This document shows positions 38,201-48,005 of a stretch of 64,000 nucleotides of DNA, in pieces. The notes below the pieces were generated by a model. It saw nothing but the letters and a program-made list of their open reading frames with translations. It was not told the DNA's origin and ran no database searches. This stretch comes from Symsagittifera roscoffensis (Eukaryota; Xenacoelomorpha; Acoela; Convolutidae), in assembly GCF_963678635.1 (NCBI RefSeq), contig NC_087062.1, positions 19,393,789-19,457,788 on the forward strand, written 5' to 3'. Each line of letters starts with the position of its first letter. The stretch's first letter is position 1. Both the position numbers and the translations under genes were made by a program.

Positions 38201-41200
38201 CCAGCGTCAGTCGTCTTCCCCTTCCCGACTAAAAGTTGAAACAGTTTTGCCTCGATTAAAACGTGAAGAAGGATCTGTGCTCATAACATGATCGTGAAGC
38301 AACGCTTCTCAGTCAGCCCAAAAAAAATCACAAAAGTTTGTGTTGGAACTACATCAGTTATCTGTAACCAGGTGAACAACTCATTTGTTGGCTATTAGGT
38401 AATTGGTCCCTGAAGTAAGAACTCGCTAACTTCGAACTGAACCTTTGGAAAATCATTTCACATAATCGAAGACTGATGAATTAGTTACGTTATTTCTGCC
38501 ATTATTATAAGTGAATTTGCAACGGAATATCTAATTTAATACTAAATGCGCGTGTTTTTAAGAGTCGATTTACGTAATTCAGACTTTTATATAGGTCATG
38601 TAGTTTTTTTCAGGAAAAATCTCAAAATTTGATCAGGCTCAAACTTGATTTTTCGGCGGTTTGACTTTCAATTTCCCTTTAAATTTAGTTCATTTCCTTA
38701 GTTAAAAGGAAGGAAAATTCGCCTATTGAACAGCAAAAGCGTAAAGGTCACAAAAAACGTGTTCGACTTCTAGTTTCGAAAGTAGACTTTAGTTTTCAGA
38801 TTTTCCAGCGGAATAAAAACAATTCCTATTAATCAACTTTTCTCAAATTGGGTTAATTTTATTTTAAAAAAACTGTCAATCATAAATTGCTGAGGAAATT
38901 TCAAGATATTTACGGTCATTCATGTGTTTTCTTGGAACTATACAAAATTTCATTTTCAGCTCATGGTAGGACAAAGAAAAAGCCAGCTGGAGGGATAATC
39001 TCAAATGTTGTTCTAACACCACTTTGTTGTATTCATCGAAGGTGTTTCACATTTCAGTTCTTTAATAATCTGTCATCTTCACTTTTCCCGGGTCGAGATC
39101 CCGCTCAAAAACCGCTCAAGATTTGAGCGGTTTGAGCGGTTTTCCACCAAGATTTGAGCGGTTTGAGCGGTTTGGGCGGTTTTTTTGGAAAAACCGCTCA
39201 AACCGCTCAAATCTTGCTTAAAAAACCGCTCATTTCTTGCGGTGATTTTTGAACGGTTTTTCAAGCAAGATTTGAGCGGTTTTTGAGCGGTCTTCCCGGG
39301 TCGAGGTCCCAGACCCCCCCCGCCCCAACTTACCAAACCCCCCCCCCCCCCCGCCAACGTACCCCCCCCCCCCCCCCACATACCCCCTCAACGTATCCAA
39401 CATCCAACAAACCACCCCCCCCCCCCACCAACGTACATAACGTACCCCCCCTCCTCAACGTACTCCCCCCACCCCCTCAACGTACATCTATCTCTATTAA
39501 GGGACATCAACTCTAGTAAGAGGTGAGGGGGGACATCAACTCTAGTGAGAGGTAGGGGGGGGGGGTGGTTTGGAGTGCGATCTTATAATCGATTATTTTT
39601 GTTATTTTGTAGAGACTGACAATAAAAATCCTGACAGTATATTTGTTGTGTATGTCTAAAACATTGAACATATTCAGTAGAACAAATACAGCGAATATTA
39701 AGCTTCCAGCAAGTCAGCATAGACTAACGGATAAGGCGTCTGATTTCTAATCAGAAGATTGCGGGTTCGAATCCCTCCGTGGTCGACTTTTTATTATTAA
39801 ATCTTGCGCGGTTGTTGAGCGGTTTTTTGAGATAAACCGCTCAAAACCGTTCAAATCTTGCGCGGTTTCTGAGCGGTTTTTTAGATAAACCGTTCAAAAA
39901 CCGCTCAAACCGCTCATTTTGAAGCAAGATTTTGAGCGTAATTGTCTAAAAACCGCTTAAACCGCTCAAATCTTGCTTCAAATTAGGTGAAAAATCTCGA
40001 CTCGGGTCCCCTTGATACCAATTCACGTCATGAAATTAAACTGGGTTGAATTTAAACTAAAATTAAAAAATAACATCTGAAAACCGATAGTTTTGGAAAA
40101 GTTTCATGAATTAAGGATAACAAAATGACTGGTTTCTGAAAAACGACTCTTTCAAATCTTTTCGTGTCTCATTTTGTCAACCAAAAAAAGTTTTCAGACT
40201 TTTTGTTTGCGCCACAGAAAATTTGTGAGAAACCGTTACCAAAATGAGTTTATCTCCGGGGTGGCTCACTCAGAATAATTTCACATAAAGTACACTTTTT
40301 GTTCGTCACGCTATCTTTTTTTCGACCGGATAGATTTCTTAGTCTAATACCAATCATAATCTTAATCTTATATCTCCTAGTCTCAATAGATCTAGTGTAT
40401 ACTGGTATTTGCAGGTTAGATATCAGAAACGGTTCTGAAGGTAAACGACTGTCTACTAAGTTATATTTATTATGCTCTGTTGCTGAAACTATGAATAGTT
40501 TCAGCTTTACAAATAATTGTAAGGGTTAATCATAGATAATGATTGGTTAGTTAAGAAGTTTTATAGAGATAGTTAGTTTCATCAATAACATAATTGGATA
40601 TAAATACTAGTTTTAAACTGGTTCCAGCCATCTGGGGTTTAGCGAGTTTTAAGTTTAAATGTTTGTTGCAGTGAAGGATAGATGGAGGGATTTCTTGTTT
40701 CTTAGAGTAGTTTCCTTTTAAAGCAGTGACTGCGTGAAGAAAGAGAGAGAAAAAGATGTTCGTATTTCGGAGTAGTTGTCTTCGTCAAGAGAAGGGGGTG
40801 GCTCGTTCTCCGGAAATGTGTCTCGTATATCCTAGGTTGTATTGAGTGATCGTGTCAAGATTTCATATATATTCAATGATGTGTTGATTTCGATAAGCTA
40901 GAGCAAGACTACGTGCAAGGTGCAGTTTAACATCTTTGTCTGAAGCTCCGAGTGACTAGGATTCGTATTTGAAATCAACATCGAGGCGGCCATTGCTCTT
41001 CTTCAATGGGTAGCTTTGCTGCGATGTTGGGTCCCAACTTTAAATCCCGTGAGGGTTATGACTACGGCAACAAACCATTAGATTTGCCATTCCAAAGTCA
41101 AATTAGATTATAGCAAAGTTGTACTTGTTCTCTAGCGGGATCGGAAAGTAGAGTAGTAACATCAACATAATTTTCGTCGAATTGAATCACTTTTTTGAGC

Positions 41201-44200
41201 AGAATTACGGTTAATGTAAACCTTTCAATATACTTTTTTGGTTGATTCTAATTATAGAGTCCTACCTACTGGCTGACGAAGATGTGAAATTTTTGTTCTG
41301 CATTTACTTTTATTAGATGATGGTGTTTTGTATTCTGATTCGAAAAAACGTTTTTGAACGTTTATTGGTTTATTTTTGTTGTCGATTAAGGTTATAATTT
41401 CAAGGAAAGACTGATTCAAAATTGAAAGGTTTAAATGATATTAATTTTTGAGTGATTATGGTTATGTTTTAGATGAAGAAACAAGGAAGCATGATTGGTG
41501 AAGGATGAGGATATGAGTCCTTTAGAAGCAAGGGACTTTTTTATAAATTCAATAAGACTAATTTTAAATTGATTTAGTAATTAATTGTAATATTCTTTAT
41601 CAATTAATTTTAAATTTACAAAATTTTTAAAGTTACTGCAGATTTGTTGGAAACGAACGTTATTTGTATCTTTTTATCAGTCGTTTAGTTATGGATCACG
41701 ATTAAATAGCTTAGGATTTTTTTTATAAAGCTATTTTTGTCAATAATTTAATTAGATATAAATCCTAGTGTTAAACTGGTTCTAAAAATGCCGTATTGAT
41801 ACTTCTTGGAGAGTTTGTTTTTTTTTCTGGCAGGCGATCCCTAGTTTTGAGTGTACATTGGCGCCCAAAGCGCTTTTGGTGGTTATATATTTTTCAACAA
41901 CAGCTTTATTTATTAACTGTTTCAATATGATCCCACATTTGCACTCAATTGAGCTGTCTTTTTTATGTGTAACCCAAAACCATGGAAAAAACTCATTCGG
42001 GGCTATTATTCCCTCCCTTTCTTCAAAGATAGCCGGAAAAAAGTTTCAGTCTTCTTATCCTATCTGTTTTTTGCAGAGATTGTTTGTATATATAGTTAGA
42101 CACATCATTTTAATAAAAAAACTTACTTTCTGCAAAACCCAATCATAGCATATTCAATAAACAACTAACAATTTTATGCGGCATCAAATAAGGGTCGGTA
42201 AACGTACAACCAATAAAAATTGATGAAAGCGTAACAAGGTTACAACGCAGATATGGTCAAATATATATGTTGAAATACATAGTTGACCGATGGGTTTTGG
42301 TGTTATCCAAATGAGTTGACCAAATGATTTTGCTGATAATACTTTTTAACCTAAAAAAAAACTTCCGATTTGAGAACGCTAGTTTATCGCAATGTGAAAA
42401 AAACTTCGAAACTCTGACCTGCAACATTTCATCTCAAAATAAATTGTAAAATCAATTGGGAAGTCTCTTCCTTCCCATCACAATCACTTTCTCTTATCAA
42501 AAAATCTTCGAAATATTGCTTCAGAATGATTACAGCGCGCATTCGTTAGCAAAAAAATTGCTAACTGAATAACTGAATGAACAAAGAAATAATTTTCACT
42601 ATTAATTGTGCTGGTCAAAAATTGAACTTCATTTTAGAAAAAATCGTATCACGATTTTGAAAACCTCAGGGGGCCAAAAAATTAGAAAAAACTTCAGAAG
42701 AAAAATTAGCAATTCAAGATCTTTTGTATAAAGTCATCTTTTCTTGCGAAGTGACTATACCTTTTTATTGAAAAATCCTGTAGCACTTTCATGGCTCTTA
42801 TTTCTGTTGCTGCGCATATTGAGTATAGTTATTGCTCCGACTTGGATGGACTAAGGCTTTCGCAACCGGCTGCCCTCAATAGAAACTCTGTTATGCCTAT
42901 AAAAAATTCGACTCAAAAAGGATTTACTAGTACGACTGATTACTATTGAATTGTTTTTTTTGTTGTGTCAGGCGATCAATCGAAGAATCATTATTGTTCC
43001 GAACTTTGTAACGAAAGTTACGAAATATTTGCGCTCGGGGTGAATTCTTATCAGACAAATTTAGACTTTTTAACTAGCCATTTTGACGGAATTTTTTACA
43101 TCATTCAAAATGTATTGTTGTCGTGAGCTTAAACTTGAAAAGATAATTCACTTGTGATCATTTTTCGTAATATTTTGGATGTTTCAAGATTGCCAGTTAA
43201 AACTATTTGGGACAATTAACCGGCGATATATTTCGCGCTAATAACGCGTAAGCGAAGACTTAATCCGTCTTAGAAATCGTTCCAAATTGGTTTAAGTAAG
43301 CTTATTGGCCCTAATTGAGCTGTTACTAGCAAAGAAATCTATCACTTTGAACTTAATATGGCTTGTGGGGGAATGATTTTGACAAATGTTCAAACTATCT
43401 ATTTTTTTGCTTTCATTTTTTTTTAATACATTTAATTTTACTGCTCCATTGACCTGGTATTACTGCTTCAAAGACCTTAAAAGGCAATCGGAACATTCAG
43501 GGCTTGGTCCTGATACGAGCAGTCTTGTTTTTCATTTGATCACCCTAAGGACCACCCAGTGGCGTGTACAGAAATTTTTCTAGGTGCGGTTTTTCAAAAA
43601 AGCTTGGAAATTTTGTCGATCTTTTTTTTCTAGGTCAACCATTTTGATTTCCCGAGCTCTCCAAAAAAATTATAAGGACTCTATTTTGTCAAAACAAAAT
43701 TTTGCAGCAGACAATTTTTTGAAAAAACAGACCAAAAAAATTGTCGAAAATGGCTAATTAAAGAGTCGAAAATTGTCTGACGAAAAAAACAACCCCGATC
43801 ACAAATATTCTGTTGAAAAATTATAAAAGATTTCAAGCCCTTCTCCCTGAAAACACACACCAGTGCACAAAAAATTTTCTTTTTGTTATTTTTCCGGCAT
43901 TATTAAACGACGCAGTCATAGACCACCAAACTCATATAAACCGATTAAGCCGCAAAAAATATGTAAGTTTTAAACAAATTAATTGGGTAAAATTGCAACC
44001 AACGTAAAAAGCAAATTATGAATATGACGGATTTTACATAGTCCAAATACATCTGTTAGAGTTTTTTCAAGAGAGAAGAGTCCTGTGAGCGACGATTGTT
44101 AGGGGAAAAAATCTAGTAATATGTTGCAATCGCAAGTGCAATGAAATAAAAATCCTCCATTCCGCCAGGTACTTTAAATTTTGACTTTTTCCTGAAGCTA

Positions 44201-46118
44201 GATTAGGTACTACAGCTCTCATGTGACTGACCCAATTCAACTTGTCGCACGAATTCGACATGTGAAAGAGTCGTTTGAAAAAAAAACTGAAAATAGGAAA
44301 TTTAAAACGGAAATTTAAAATAAAAACAACATGACTGCTCGTATGAGGACGAAGCCCTGAATGTTCCGGCTGCCTTTTAAGGTCTATGAAGCAGTAGTAA
44401 CATTCAAAAAACAAATGAAATAAAAAAAAATGATTTTTTTTTAATTTGAAATTTTTCATGAAATTCATCTCCCCACACGCCACATAAAGAACAAAAAGAT
44501 AGAAATTTCTCCTTGTAACAAATCAATTATGGCATATGAGCTTCTTTTAACCAATTTGGAACGATTTCTAACACGGTTTAACTCTCCGCTTACGCGTTAA
44601 TAGCGCGAAATATATCGCGCGTTAATTGTCCCAAGTTGGCCAAAATGGCAAACTTTAAACCCCCGTAACTTTACGAAAAATGATCACAGGTGAAATATCT
44701 TTTCAAATTTGAGCTCAGGACAACAAAACCTTTTGAATGATATTAAAAAATTCCGTCAAAAATGGCTAGTTAAAAAGTCGAAATTTGTCTGAAGAAAAAA
44801 ACCCACCCCGAGCACAAATATTCCGTTACTTTCGTATCGAAAGTCGGAACAATAACGACTAGGTTTAAGTTAAATTTTTGTGATCTGATTTGCTTTATTG
44901 CGACTGATTATGAATAGGAGAAAGTGACTATAAATCAAAATCAAATAGTAGCTTGAAAAGTGAGGCTCGACGATGCTTAAGTTTCCGCATTTATCTTTAA
45001 TTTTCCAACAGATATATCTTAAAACTGCGTCAGTAAACTGCGTCTCACTAGTCGATTTTCTGTTAGTATTTATCTCATTTAATCTCAACCACTGAAAACA
45101 AATCACCGTTTTTCTCGATACTGAGACATTTTTTCGAATTTTTTTAAGCATTGGATTCACGGTTGAAATGTGTGATACGTGATACTACTCTTCAACCCCA
45201 GCGAGCTTTCTCTGAGAGTCAAAATCTGCTGGAAAAAAAAACAGGCCATAAAGCGATAGTTCTTTGCCACCCTAACGGGTGGTCAGAACAATTATCCAGG
45301 TAGTTACATAGGAACGAGCATTTAAATGATTATTTTCAATTGGTGAAAAACCGTTGAAGCCGAAAAACCGTCGTCGCGATAACTCGAGGGAAGGATCAAC
45401 AAACGAGCCAAGATAAACTAGATATATTTGTTTTCCTTGGCTAGAAAATACTGCCTAGTCCTCAAGCTATGAGCACGAATCACAGTTAGCCGCCTCGAAG
45501 CACCTGTTTCACTAAATATTAGTCACTAAATATTGGGCGATAAAGTCGACATTTGCATCTTTGATACAAATCTAAACAAAGACTTCAACTTACATCTGCC
45601 AGTTCATCATCGTGTTGTCGACTCTCGTCGGATTCAGTTCGGACGCTGAAATCATAGACCTCTGGATTGTCTACTCGCTCCCCTGACCCATACGAACAGT
45701 CTGCTTCGACCAGAGTAGCCGGCTCCACAAACTCTGTTAGGTCTATAGGAGTCACATGCTGCTCAAACTCAGGTTCCAGAACGTTGAACCGCTCAAACTG
45801 CGCTGCAGAAATAACTATATTGATCAATATTCTTAAGAAATTTCTTTTTCTAAATTCCAAATTACACTAAATCGAGCGCAGCTTTCTCGTGACAGAGCCA
45901 TTTAACTGTCCCAATGTTAGTTCCTTATCGCAATGCAAAAAATCAAATGAAATATATTAACAAAATCAGTATCATATGCATAAAAATTATCTGCTGTGAA
46001 CTCAAATACTAAAAAACAATCGGTTTTTTATCGGCTAACAAATATCAAGATGAAAATTCGAGATTGACCTACCTGCAGTTTTGGTCTGACAATTAAAGGA
46101 AGCATCGTACTGTTCCAT
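26258..46118 (-). CDS. Mitotic-type (A/B-like) divergent cyclin, ten coding exons
   Basis: Coding exons in order: 46118-46073, 45802-45594, 38228-38005, 37728-37461, 37266-37036, 36567-36412, 33901-33752, 28755-28595, 26566-26509, 26410-26258. Every intron is GT-AG, all phases match, and the sum is 1656 nt (551 residues). The N-terminal 250 residues are disordered and acidic (for example DDIDDVMEDFE), as in mitotic cyclins. Cyclin box 1 spans about 265-425: TREIVVDWLIQVQ corresponds to MRAILVDWLVEV; VAITCILIATKLHEE and DSYTKQQVLELERNLIKFF follow. The Lys in ATK and Glu in LELE match cyclin A residues that contact the CDK. Box 2 starts RRVLVDYLLELAMKELFY and ends in KYSSEKFLSIS. The usual Trp-Thr..Tyr-Thr-Gly-Tyr segment of box 2 is not found and may be lost or lie in a missed exon. 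It should activate a CDK; the subtype is unclear. A canonical destruction box is not obvious. Confidence 0.88.
28040..28460. repeat. Degenerate tandem repeat in cyclin intron
   Basis: CCATCATTTTTCATGAAAAC recurs near 28046, 28141 and 28312 and in changed form near 28410, each time followed by a GAACGCRCAATTATAAAA-like block in most units. Units are about 95-170 bp. An open frame here only reads through A-rich units. Confidence 0.7.
29335..29560 (-). repeat. tRNA-derived SINE-like element
   Basis: On the minus strand a tRNA-like head starts near 29552: GGTGGTGAAGTGGTTACGTC (A-box region), an anticodon-arm-like CCTCTCAATCAAAAGG and GTTGTTCGAGGCCCACC (B-box and acceptor end). The GGTGG and CCACC ends pair. 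The body (29335-29465) resembles 45375-45520 and the head resembles 54985-55070. Confidence 0.6.
30625..30692 (-). repeat. tRNA-like relic
   Basis: The minus strand reads GGGCTGTAGCCTAGTGGATAG (a perfect A box) and, about 35 bases on, GGGCTGGAGTCCC (weak B box). The cloverleaf is incomplete, so a decayed tRNA or SINE head is likely. Confidence 0.5.
30693..32960. other. Cyclin intron sequence; no gene seen
   Basis: AT-rich with short inverted motifs such as TTTCTAGAAAC near 30840-30960. No splice-supported exon and no clear repeat family. Confidence 0.4.
32982..33064 (-). repeat. tRNA-like relic
   Basis: The minus strand carries GGGGTTCGAGTCCCGG, a perfect RNA polymerase III B box, preceded about 50 bases upstream by an A-box-like CCTTAGCATATTCGAG. 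Probably a SINE head. Confidence 0.5.
35914..36041. repeat. 22-25-bp minisatellite in cyclin intron
   Basis: CAGTCATGTCTGACCAGRTA-like units, about six copies with substitutions, ending just before CTGCAAACGGC. Confidence 0.85.
39305..39560. repeat. C-rich CAACGTACCCCCC minisatellite
   Basis: Runs of 7-18 C alternate with CAACGTA or similar spacers; the 3' part has GGACATCAACTCTAGT-RAGAGG twice. The G-rich complement could form quadruplexes. Run lengths may be sequencing-limited. Confidence 0.8.
39713..39785 (+). tRNA. tRNA-Arg (anticodon UCU), possibly degenerate
   Basis: The anticodon arm TCTGA-TTTCTAA-TCAGA gives anticodon TCT (39753-39755). The D arm is GACT..AGGC with one mismatch, and the T arm GCGGG-TTCGAAT-CCCTC with one mismatch; its B box GGTTCGAATCC is perfect. 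The sequence from 39735 on closely follows animal tRNA-Arg. The acceptor stem (GTCAGCA against CGTGGTC) has at least three mismatches, and the A box is weak. A T-run (CTTTTTATT) follows, as for polymerase III termination. No intron or CCA. It may be a pseudogene or a tRNA copy carried by the foldback element. Confidence 0.6.
40280..41150 (-). repeat. Inverted, diverged copy of the Ty3 element's 3' end (LTR-like plus internal edge)
   Basis: The reverse complement matches 23425-23830 (GATAGCGTGACGA, AGATCTATTGAG, GCTGAAAC..GTTTCAGC, CTGGAACC) and continues into sequence resembling 22990-23424 (CCTCGATGTT, then ACGAATCC-like blocks). It has no coding remains. It sits in the long second cyclin intron. 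Borders are approximate. Confidence 0.65.
41640..41800 (-). repeat. Partial second LTR-like copy
   Basis: TAATTTAATTAGATATAAATCCTAG.TTAAACTGGTTC-type sequence matches 40560-40625. Together with 40280-40640 it may be the two LTRs of a small eroded element, but only the last 100 bases align well. Confidence 0.4.
42983..43540 (-). repeat. Left arm of a 1.9-kb inverted repeat
   Basis: From TTATTGTTCCGAACTTT to CGAGCAGTCTTGTTTTTCA this arm is the reverse complement of 44320-44865, by eye roughly three quarters identical. It belongs to the dispersed GCGCGTTAA family (other copies at 3390, 9870, 24090, 43742). Confidence 0.75.
43556..43740. mobile_element. CAGTGGCGTG MITE fragment inside the inverted repeat
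   Basis: Begins CAGTGGCGTGTACAGAAATTT, like the left end of 55725-55938. It is followed at 43742-43830 by a partial copy of the surrounding GCGCGTTAA repeat (AAAATGGCTAATTAAAGAGTCG..). Confidence 0.55.
44320..44865 (+). repeat. Right arm of the 1.9-kb inverted repeat
   Basis: Pairs with 42983-43540. Contains TTACGCGTTAATAGCGCG, TATCGCGCGTTAATTGTCCC and CCGTAACTTTACG. An open frame across 44067-44483 is a by-product. Confidence 0.75.
45375..45520 (-). repeat. SINE-like fragment
   Basis: GGGAAGGATCAACAAACGAG.., TTGTTTTCCTTGGCTAG and CCTCAAGC.ATGAGCACG..TCA align with the body of the element at 29335-29560. The tRNA head is lost. Confidence 0.5.
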
Positions 46119-46600
46119 GATAGCTCAAGAGATTTATTGATTACTCTTCGACAAATATGTTAACACGTACTTTATTATCCAATTATGACTTTTTTGCCGC
46201 TCAGACTAACTTTTAAAAGAATCTGTGGCGAGTAAGGTAAAACCAAGAAGGGGTTAACTCGACCATGACGAAAATAAAGAACCAATTAATTATCTTCGGT
46301 TAATTTCATTTGCGGCTAATTTCAACCACGCTTTAAAAGTGAATCGATTCTGTAGACCAGAATCCACCAGCTTAAGAAATCTTCGTTTTTCAGAACGCAT
46401 GAGCAACATTGAAATCCGAATTTGAACTGAAGGTTGCTTTCTTAGAAAACAGACAGAACTGTCTAGACAATTTTAAGCAATGAAAGGAGCGAACCATTTT
46501 GTAAGCAGGAGCTCACTAAGCTGCGAGGCAACTAAGCTTCCCTTCAAATATTCGTTTATCTAACGAGCTCTTTGTAGTAAAAATAATTTATGGCAACACT
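46119..46600. other. Upstream flank of the cyclin gene; no gene seen
   Basis: This would contain the cyclin 5' UTR or promoter. I see no clear TATA box or E2F/CHR site placed to support a start site. Confidence 0.35.
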
Positions 46601-46611
46601 TTTTTATAATC

Positions 46612-47000
46612 ACAAAAAAAATCCACAAGATTTGCTGACCGAAAACTAGGTGGAAGCCAGATTTTTTTTAAAAAAAATCTTTACCTGAAATATCTGCTAA
46701 ACTTGCTCCAACGTATGCATGAGTGTAATTTCGTTTCAAACAAAACTGGCTAAAAAGACCAATATATAGCTTTAAAGTTGTAATGAAACAAAATTTTCGA
46801 AGCAGCGACGAAGAGATCTAAGCTGGGTAGACAATCGCTTAGCCGAAAAACATACGTCTTCTGAAGCAAAAAAGTAAAGGCTCTATTTTTGATTTTCAAA
46901 CGACTCACTATGGGGTGACTTGGCTGATTTAACAAAAGAGAAAGCCGACACTTTTTAGCGCAGAAAACAAAAACTATTAAAAATTGAAACTGTATCAAAT
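46612..47000. repeat. Direct duplication, copy 1
   Basis: From GATTTGCTGACCGAAAACTAG through GCTGGGTAGACAATCGCTTAG to CAACAAAAGAGAAAGCC-like and AAACTGTA blocks, the order matches 47605-48005, about 1 kb downstream. Diverged, with small indels. Confidence 0.7.
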
Positions 47001-47169
47001 CTAAGTTGACAAATTTTGAACCAACCCCAAAAACGGTAAAAGATCAACCTGTTGACCGACATTTTTGCATGTTTAAGAAAAATAATTCATTGATTCCGTT
47101 TGAAGAGTTTATTTTCCTGAAAAAACTTAGGTTCCAATTTAAAAACGCTTGCTGATCTTAAGCGATATA

Positions 47170-47262
47170 ATTTTACCCCCCACCCCCCATTTTAAAACTT
47201 CTCGTAGTAATTTACAATTTACCCCCCCCCCCCCCATTTTAAATTTTCTCGTAGTAATTTCT
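47170..47262. repeat. Two tandem C-run units
   Basis: Each unit is ATTTTACCCCC..CCCATTTTAAA followed by CTCGTAGTAATTT; unit length about 55 bp. Confidence 0.75.
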
Positions 47263-47604
47263 CTAAATTTATTGACGTTTTACCAAAAAAAAAACAAATA
47301 AAGAATGAAACATTTGAAAAACTTTTTCTGTATCTTTTGAAAATCTTATTTTAAAACAATGCGATAGGAACTTTCTGCGCATGCGGCAATGTTTCTGGTA
47401 AGTGTTTTAATAATTTTTTTTCATTATTTTCCCATTCCCATCCTTTTCAATATTTTGTGAGTATTTTTTGAGCTTGATTTGGTATGTCTCCATTTCAGTC
47501 AATTTGCGAGAAAAAAAACTGTATTAAAACAAAATATGACAATCAATTCACATTCTAGTCTCTTGCAATGATGAAATACTTCCTTGAACAACACAAACTT
47601 TAAT

Positions 47605-48005
47605 CTGGTAAGATTGCTGACAGAAAACTAGTCGGAAACCAGAAATTAAAAAAAAAAACATTTTCTACAATATTTGCCAAACTTGTTCCAATATATGTCT
47701 TGGTTGACTTTCATTTCGAAAAAAGACATGCCAAAAAAACCAATAGCTAAATTTTAAACTACAGCTAAAAACAATTGAAGAAACAATGATGATGCAGTCT
47801 AAACTGGGTTGACGAACGCTTAGCCAAAGCGAAACAAAAAAAACACACATTTTTCAAAATTTCTTGAACATTTTGATCCTTCTTTCTAAAGCGAAAGCAA
47901 TAAAATTTGGAACTCCGAACAATGCAAAATGAAATGATTTAGCCTATTCAACAAAAGAGAAAGCCAAAACTTTGCAGCCCAGAAAAAAATGGAAACTGTA
48001 AAAAA
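47605..48005. repeat. Direct duplication, copy 2
   Basis: GATTGCTGACAGAAAACTAGT, ACTTGTTCCAATATATG, CTGGGTTGACGAACGCTTAG and CAACAAAAGAGAAAGCC correspond to copy 1. It lacks part of copy 1's middle and has extra sequence near 47850-47930. Confidence 0.7.

Larger units (their letters stand above)
39087..40011. mobile_element. Foldback element built of GAGCGGTTT repeats, enclosing a tRNA-Arg-like sequence
   Basis: The ends CCGGGTCGAGATCC (39088) and the complement of TCTCGACTCGGGTCC (39995-40009) form short terminal inverted repeats. Inside, two arrays (about 39101-39292 and 39810-39985) are made of GAGCGGTTT in both orientations, interleaved with CAAGATT spacers, so each array can fold on itself and on the other. 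Between the arrays lie a C-rich minisatellite and the tRNA-like sequence. No transposase. Confidence 0.7.

Noticed and set aside
41858-42148. 96-codon open frame
   Set aside because: Starts without ATG in a MITE fragment and has no splice or motif support.
44067-44483. 138-codon minus-strand frame
   Set aside because: Lies in the right arm of the inverted repeat; the matching left arm has no equivalent frame.
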